Assembly: GCA_024516035.1 (NCBI GenBank) | Contig: CM044965.1 | Span: 27,790,425-27,854,424 of the forward strand | Direction of reading: 5' to 3' | DNA length: 64,000 bases | Source of the DNA: Bactericera cockerelli | Taxonomy: Eukaryota; Arthropoda; Insecta; Hemiptera; Triozidae | The notes under the pieces: model-generated | What the model saw: the letters and a program-made list of their open reading frames with translations, nothing else | What the model was told of the DNA's origin: nothing | Database searches by the model: none | Made by a program: the position numbers and the translations under genes | Shown: one piece after another, positions 13,801 through 22,800 of the stretch | Numbering within the stretch: the first letter of the stretch is position 1 | Layout of the letters: each line of letters opens with the position of its first letter

Positions 13801-16800
13801 TTCATTTCAGGGCCATTTTGACGGTAATCACTTTGGTTCACTGAAATGTTTTGTTCTGGAGCTGGAAGAGTACTTATATTGGGTTGTTCATTTAGTATTC
13901 CTTGGGTATTTTCCGTCCGGGTGGCGTCATCATTATGAGGTTCCAGGGCATCCATTTGGTCGATCCGTCTTAATCCTGAGCGTAGTCGACCTCTACGTCT
14001 CAGATCCGAGGCTGGGCTATAAAAAACTCATTTTTTTTTCTGTTGGCATTTCAGACTACCTGCCAGAGTCTTAATTACAGTCGTCCCTTTGAGGGACAGC
14101 TGACCAGGGGAGCCGCCCATTCTGGGTTCAGACGCTTCCTGGATTTTCCTACTGAGCCATACCACTGGGGTACTTACGCTGAGCAGGCGTAATCAATGTT
14201 CATGGAGTATCAGTTTATCTCCACTACTTCCTGGGACGTCACTGGTGATAGTGACCATCCAGGTATCAACCACTTGCTCGGGCCCTGGGGTCGCCACTCC
14301 CCAATGACTGATGAATCAGACATCCCTGGGGCTCACAGGAATCGTCTACATGAGACTTTCCACCTGTGAGGGCTAATTGCAGATGTTTCCATCTGGGCGA
14401 TGGGATCGCCCACCCCTACGCCATGGCTGATTGCAGATGTTTCCATCTGGGCGATGGGATCGCCTACCCCTACGCCAATTATTATTATTATTATTATTAT
14501 TATTCACAGGAACTTCTCCGAGACGCTGCTGCAGAAGCACAAAGACTCCTTGGAGGAGCTGATCAGGCGGGACAAGAATCGACCCAGCACTGTGATGTGG
14601 TCCGTGGCCAATGAGCCAAGGAGTCACCTACCCGGGGCCGACCTCTACTTCAAGTGAGTGAAAATTCCTTCGAAATGAGAAAATCAGTTCCGATATTTTC
14701 GACCTCCGTGGCTCAGTTGTTAAGAGTATTGGTGTCTGGCCCGGAGGTTGCGGTTCGAATTCCCGCCGGAGCGGAAAATTCTAACCGAGTTTTTCCGTTT
14801 CCGGAATGACATGGATGTAAGGGTAAAGTCTCCTGAAGTCATGCGAAAACGGTTCCGGGGCAAAACTATTTTTTTTTTTTTTTTTTTTTAATAAATAAAT
14901 AAATATTTCTAAACATGGAGGAATAAGTAATGGAGAACTCGTAATGCCTCTAACCTGTCACGTAAACAAACTGATAACAGCTATCCAATATGGCGACCAT
15001 GATCACCTTCAAAAACATGTTAAACTAATGAAGAATAAATAATTTGTTATTGTTGTGATTTGCTCTGAGTTCCAGTCAATTCGAAATGGCTGATTTTATG
15101 TGACAGGTTACATGTTCATTGGCCATGAAGCATATTATTATAATATGTTATGAGTTTTCCATTACTTTGGCAGATTAAAACTTGTGAATAAAAGCGAAAT
15201 TGAAGAAAATAATGATATGCTGACAACAACGTAACTGGCAAAATGGCCATTTAAATATAAAAATAGAGTAAAAAAAGGCAAGTGTTTTATCTTTAAGTAA
15301 TTTTGATGTTATTTATTTTGCCTAGTTTATTTTGCCAAAATTGGGTTTAATTATAAGTTCTTCTTTAGGCTTATACAATTTCATTTTGTTAAAAGTAAAT
15401 TTCCAGTGCCAAAACACATTTTATTTGGATTGGCTTTATTTTTTTTCTTTCCTCAACACAACCTCTTCCAATTCCAATCACAAAACACTAATGAAATCCA
15501 CAAAACAAATAAACACAACTTCTTGTGAACTAAAGAGAAACTGCACCCTTCTCACCCAACCTGTTCTAACAGATCAGTCACAAAGTTTGCCCGATACCTG
15601 GACTCGACCCGACCCTTGACTGCCTCGCTCAACTATAACGTGGCCATTGAGAAAGCGGTAAGGCCGTCACCGGTGATCAGTCAGCGGTAGAGTGATGAGC
15701 GGTTGAACGGTTACTGATGAAGCGGAGATTTGTAATGAAGTCTCATGGCCGGTTCTATCAATTTTATGAAACCTCGATTTGATTACGAATCTCGGATTGG
15801 AAACGTTAGTTCCAAAATGATTCGTCAAATCAGCCCGTGTCATTTATTGATGGAATTGGTCAATTTTCAACAACAACAAAAAAACAAATTGTATACCTAT
15901 ATGTAGATGTAAAAGATAAAAATATTACTTTCATTAAAAATCTCCTTGAATCATCTCTTTTGAAAACCTCTCTTCCACTCACTAGATACACCCCTCTCTG
16001 CTGACTGAATATAGGTACCTACATACTTCTGTTTGCAGACTGAACATTACTAATATGATTGCACGTGCCGCCTCTATTTCTTGAGATTGACTCTTTCCTG
16101 TACTGTTCTGATGATTTAAATTCTGCTGACTCAACCAGAAACTGAGAATCTGCGGTCTGACTCAACTTTTACAATTTTCTAACTACCATAGTACTCTCTT
16201 GCTCAATGGTTCATTGGCCTGCTGACTTATAAGTGTTTGTTTTATCTTAGTCAATAAAACATGGACTCTTCCTTTCAATTCTATGAACTTTGCTCTTCAA
16301 AAATTGCTGACTCAACTATCTCAACTTCTCATTTACTACTTATCCTGAATAATACGTTATTAATTAACTAATACTAACTAATTTTCAAATGATTCCTCTC
16401 CTACTTTTGTGAGAGTTGGAGAGGTGGGGAATTAAATGATCTTTGCAGTCCTGGTCTTGGCCCTCATTCCAAAAAAAACCACTCTCACTTTCATAATCCC
16501 CAAATCTATCATCATATAACGCACAGAGTGCGAACGATTTTCTCCGGTGGAAATCTGGCATTCTTTAGAAACATGTCTGTTTTGTTTCCTAACACAGTGA
16601 CATTGTAGAAAAACATTAATTATATTGAAATACAAAAAAATATGATACACAAAAGTTGAAAGGGAGATTTGGGGATTATGAGAGTGAGAGTGCTTTCTGG
16701 AACGAGAGACCTGATTCTTGATTTGATATTTTTTAATTTGATTGGGCAATTAGAGTAAGGTCTACAGTTCACAAAACTACTAGTTATTCTGATGAATTTG

Positions 16801-19800
16801 TATGCTACTTACAAAGACAAACCAAATAACGAAACAGAGGGCGAAATTAATAGACTAAATCGACATCACAAGCTCGGACTTGAGCATTAGTTTCCCCATT
16901 TAAAACAATACCCAAAAACGAGACTAAAGTCCTCTGATTTAACAAATAAGTCTATTAACTCCTTTATCAAAGATGGTGATTGTACAAACAGCCCTTCCAA
17001 TAATTCATCTATCTCCTCCTCCCGGTGTTGGTATCTCTTCTCTTGCTGATCTATAGCTCTCTCTCTCCATCTCTCTCTCTCCTATGCAGGTCCATTCTGA
17101 GCTTCGTGCGAGGCTTAGACGCGTCCCGGCCTTACACGGCCGCCATTGCTGTCGGAGTGGATCAGGACCAGCTGGTGAGTCAGCACACATGTTAGTCAGC
17201 ACACATGTTAGTCAGCACACATGTTAGTCAGCACACATGTTAGTCAGCACACATGTTTGTTTTTTAGTTTAACGTCGCTTTCAAGTGCATGGTCATATCA
17301 CGACGGGGATGTTACTCCAAGTCCAAGACACTCCAAGTCCAAGCTTATATCACGACGGGGATGTTACCCTCCATTTAAAGGAAACTCACAATCCTGCTGC
17401 CCACATTAACCTCACCCAACCTGGTTTGGGCCGGAATGCCAGCATCACAAATGAAGCTAGACGTTGCTTAACTTCGGTGATCCTACGAGAATCGGTGCAT
17501 TCAACGCGCCATCGACGCTGGCAGATGTTTGTGTAGTTGGTGAGTTGACATATTGCCAGTAAAATTCACTTTGTAATCAAATCAATAACTTGGAAGTTGG
17601 TGGTTCAAGTCCTGGTTTCAGCGTGGATTTAGCAAAGCTAGTTTGAGTAGTTGTGATATCACGAAAGTAATTAACACAGATATGATAAATTTATTACTTT
17701 AAATTTACTTTGTCCACCAAAGGATGTAAGAAAGAATAGCAAGAATATAATTATCTATAGGTATTATCATCTATTGTGTGCTAACCCTAACCCTAATAGC
17801 TAACGTAGGTATAGTGGTTTCACGATTGTGCTGATTCTTTGTACTTTTTTTTTTGTTTTGTATTGACCATTGGAATGCTCTCGTCGTGAAAATACCAAAT
17901 AAAAGTTATTATTATTATTCTTCTCTCACCTCCCCAGGGTCAGTTCCTGGACATCATCGGGTTTAACCGGTACAACTCGTGGTACGCTAACCCGGGCCAC
18001 ACCGAAACCATCCGGCTACGAGTAGAGGAGGAGGCGGAGAAGTGGTTCAAGAAGCACAACAAGCCCGTGTATATGAGCGAGTACGGGGCGGACACCATGA
18101 CTGGACTACACATTGTAAGTATATGACTGGGCTACACATTGTAAGTATATGACTGGGCTACACATTGTAAGTATATGACTGGGCTACACATTGTAAGTAT
18201 ATGACTGGGCTACACATTGTAAGTATATGACCGGGCTACACATTGTAAGTATATGACTGGGCTACACATTGTAAGTATGTGACTGGGCTACACATTGTAA
18301 GTATATGACTGGGCTACACATTGTAAGTATGTGACTGGGCTACACATTGTAAGTATATGACTGGGCTACACATTGTAAGTATATGACTGGGCTACACATT
18401 GTAAGTATGTGACTGGGCTACACATTGTAAGTATATGACTGGGCTACACGTTGTAAGTATATGACTGGGCTACACATTGTAAGTATATGACTGTACTACA
18501 AATTGTAAGTATATGACTGGGCTACACATTGTAAGTATATGACTGGACTATCGGACTATTGGATGAAATAATCCGTCGCAGGACCGCAAAAATCAGCCGC
18601 AAGGGCCGCTTCTTTGAATTGGTTAAATATACAAAAAAAGTCAGAGAACAACATTTTCTTAGAATTAAAAAAACAATAGGGATTTACTCTGATCTTTTTT
18701 TTTTTTTTTTTTTTTTTTTGATATCTTGAACTTTTTGGAACTCGTGTGTGAATATCCTGGAGGGTAACACCCCCGTCTTGAGGTGACAATAGTAGTTGAA
18801 CGGGACGTAAAACCCAAGTTAATAATAATAATGTATTTTCTTTTGTCGACAGTATCCGTCCTACGTATGGTCGGAAGAATTTCAAATCGAAATGCTGTCG
18901 GAGCACTTCAAGGCTTTTGATAATCTGCGGAAGAAAAACTTCTTCATCGGGGAGATGATCTGGAACTTCGCGGACTTCAAAACCGCGCAAAGTGAGTATA
19001 ATCAAGTAGCACTCGCCAACAGGCCTATATTAACACGAAACAGAGTTTATATGTATTTTGTTTTATTGTTTTTGCCTACTTCCCGCTAACTTTTATCAAT
19101 AATAATAACACCCAGACAGAAACATCTGCAATCAGCCCTCTCAGGTCGAAAGTCTCATAGAGACGATTTCTGTGAGCACAGTTCACAATGTGCAAAAGTG
19201 GCCGTTTGGAACCATTCCAAAAGCCCAAAAGTGTTTTTTCTCATCAGATTAATGATGGAACCACCAAAGGGAATGTCCACGGGAGAGAGTACGGTGGACA
19301 ATCAAGTCCACCAGCTAATATTTTCCCCACATTGTGAACAGAACAACACCAGGAGACTTGATCATAGATCCGCTCCTGGTGTAACACACTCTCGGGGTGC
19401 TTGACATCCTTGAAAGGAGATACCTAAGTGCAATAATAATAATATCGCCTTATTTATACTGCCGAATTAGGACCAATGAGTCCCATTATTCCAGCAATAA
19501 GTTTGGGAGAAGACAAAGTACCAGAAAAAGAGAAAGATTATATAGGTAATCAGTATAAACAGAAAAGTGAGAAGCTGTATTAGATGTACATGAAAATAAT
19601 ATCAGAACATACCTGGCCAATAATTATTTATGTTATTACTTCCGAGAAATTTCTAATATTAGAAATCGGAAGTATTGTGTTCGTTTTTGTAAAAAAAAAT
19701 ATTTTTTTGCTCCGATTTCAACTTTTTTCATATTTCTGGACGTTTCATAACCTCCTGAGCAAATTTGGTTTTGTGTCCGTCTGTCGGTCTGTCGGTCTGT

Positions 19801-19810
19801 CGGTCTGTCG

Positions 19811-19844
<34 letters not shown>

Positions 19845-22800
19845 TAAAACGATTCCTTGTAACGCGCAAATCTCGGAAACTAATCGACCGATTTTGATGA
19901 AATTTTGTAAACATCTAGGAGACATTCTGTAGATGGTCCCATTTTAAATTCATCGAATTCGTACTAGCGGCTCTGGGTGAAAGAGACCATGCGCCTGACC
20001 ACTAACTTTTTACTTAAATGCTTATATCTCGTGAAAGGTACACCCGATTTTGATGAAATTTTGTATGTATATGCATATTAATGTTCTACACAGGCTATTT
20101 ATCTATATTTTTTAATGAATTATAATTTGACTCTGATATTTAAGAAAATCCGAAATTTTGGACAAAAAAGTCAAAAAATAAGGACCACAACTTGCCAATA
20201 CAGAATTTTTTGTAGAATCTAGAATGTAGAAAAAACGGTTTTCTACCATATAAAACAAATTTGAAGAAAATCGGTTCAGCCGTTTCGGAGATACAAGTAA
20301 TTTAGTATAAAAACTCAAAATTCGCACGTGTACACAATGTGAAACAATCACGAGGAAGTATTGTGTCCATAATTGGCAGTGTTTTTTTCTATTGTTTTCA
20401 GCGACCACCAGGGTAGGAGGAAACAGGAAAGGCATCTTCACCAGGAGTCGGCAGCCCAAATCCTCAGCTCATCATGTGAGGCGACGATACTGGTAAGCAA
20501 ACTAATTACAGTTGTTGTTGATGTTGTAGCCAGCTTGGCTACAGCTGGAGGGGTGAGTGATGGTCTCCAGCCAACTTTATTTCAAACTTGGCTCGTCCTG
20601 AACCACATATTCCTATGTGCGATCAAACATCGGGGGTTTCACGATTCGTCTTAAACTACCTGAGGTGACCTTTTTCACAACACGATTCGTCTCAAGAAAA
20701 ACAAAACACGATTCGTCTCAAATACTCGAAAATCGAAAATATATAATATCCCTTTCAAACTATCCCCATAAGAAAAAATTCCCTCTCGCACCAAAAAAAA
20801 ATCCCGCTCACATCAAGTAGTTTATCAGTAGTAGCATAACGTGTAGATTAAGAAGTGTGGAAACCACCCCCCGCCGGCCTACATCTTCGCGTCCTCAGCA
20901 CTAGACAGCGCTTGTATCGCCGGAGACGGATCCTCTCCTCGCCCCTCACAAAATTTCTTCCCGGTACAAATGTAAACATAAACATAAAAAGTTCAATTTT
21001 TTTCAAGATCGAGATAGTTTCGGCATTTTTGCTGAATTAACAATAAGTAATTGTGATTTGAGCATTTTGAGCTTGGTTTTATGATAAAAATCTTTTCTAA
21101 ATTAGTTGTCAGTACCTTTTTAACTGTTTGATATTATTATGTAACTGTTAAGCTTAATCGCAAAAAGGATACCGAGGAAGAGATTTGCAAAGTGTTACGT
21201 GTGGTGCTGTATGGAGCAGAGACGTGGACGATGAGAAAGAAGGAGGAAAAATATCTGGAGAGCTGCGAGATGTGGGTGTGGAGAAGACTAGAAGGAATCA
21301 AGTGGTCAGATAAAGCCAGAAATGAAGAAGTATTTAGAAGAGTTGGAGAGAAAAGAGAAATATTGAGAACCATGAACAGGAAAAGAAGCTGGCTGGGTCT
21401 CATACTGAGGAGAGATTTTCTGCAGAGAATCATCATGGAAGGAAATCTGGAATGAAGAAGATCAAGAGGAAGAAGAAGGTTTGGAATGCTGACAAACATG
21501 CTGAATGGAAGAACATTTGAACAAATGAAGGAGGATGCCCAATGCCCATGATCGAGTAAAGTGGAGAACGTCAAGTTGAAACGTATTGATGGCTCGTTGA
21601 ATACACCGGTTCTCTTAAGACCACCAAAGTTGGGCAACGTCCAGCGAGATTAGGACTTAGATGCTGGCTCTTCTCGGTGCAACCCAGGCTGGGTGAGGTT
21701 AATGTGGGTAACAGGTTTGTTAGTTTCCTGCGAGTGGAGGGTTGAACCTCTGTCATAACTGACCATAAAGTTGAAATATGACATTAAACTCTAATAAAAC
21801 ACACTAATAATACAAAAGGATTGGTGGGACATGAGTTTTCTTTCCTTCCAACCTGGGTGTTTTCTGTACTAGAAACCACTGGGTTGGAAGGATCTAACTC
21901 TCATCAAAGCTGGCTTTCTTTTTTCAAGTAAAGTGTCATGAAAATTAAGTCATGATTTTTGTTCTTTTTAAGTCTGTAGACTTAAGAAGCAAGGGAAAAA
22001 ATGGAAATATTTAGGGTGAAATTAATAGACATTGATGACTTCAGCATTGGTATCCTATGCTAAGTAATACGCAAATCTAGACTTAGTGTCCAAGAGGTAT
22101 TACAATTTTTTTAAATATTAACTTTGGCCTTAAGAAACAATACATTAAGGATGTTATAAACTTTTTTTCTAAAATATTTTGTTTTGCAAGTTTACATTTT
22201 TGTTTCCATAAGTTGTAATAATTTTTCCTGTATTGAGTGTAAATCCTTAATCTAATTTATTTTATACAAAACAAAAAAAATTGCGTGTGTTCCCTGAACT
22301 TTGCTAGAGAATGTATATTGGTATCTAATTTCTTATACTTTACTTATTTTATGTTGATCAACAAAATAATGAAAATATAAGTATGTTACATTTGTGTATA
22401 AACATGATAATATTAATTATATCTTTTCTATTTGATAAAGTTTGCAGGAAGGTTTAGACACATTATAGTTAGTATCATTATTAAATTTACTTTGGTTCAT
22501 ATTTGCTGTGTGGGCCCCAGAGCAATAAGAGTGCAATTACCTCCACTACAGTACATAATTATTAGTAGAATAGTAAATAAGTTTCTTTGTGTTATTATAT
22601 CACTATTTCAGTGGGTAGCATGGAACTAAAGAACTTGCACAAGTTATCTTTTAATATACAATAGCTTGATTTGACCATAATTCCACCAATTATGTCTGCT
22701 CACAGTACTCACATCAAAGCATCTATTTATTTTTATCTCACAAGGTATATGAGTGGACCCCAGGCATTCAATTATAGAGAGAAAAATTATTGTCTCACTG

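Larger units (their letters stand above)
9738..14478 (-). mobile_element. R4/Dong-like LINE, intact ORF
   Basis: Single-ORF retrotransposon on the minus strand with a 3' UTR at 9738-9824, an ORF at 9825-13955 and a 5' UTR of about 520 bp. It is flanked on both sides by TAA-type microsatellites (9711-9737 and 14479-14504), as known for Dong elements, which target TAA repeats. The 5' UTR holds a 54-bp tandem duplication. A shorter relative lies at 19100-19445. Confidence 0.85.
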
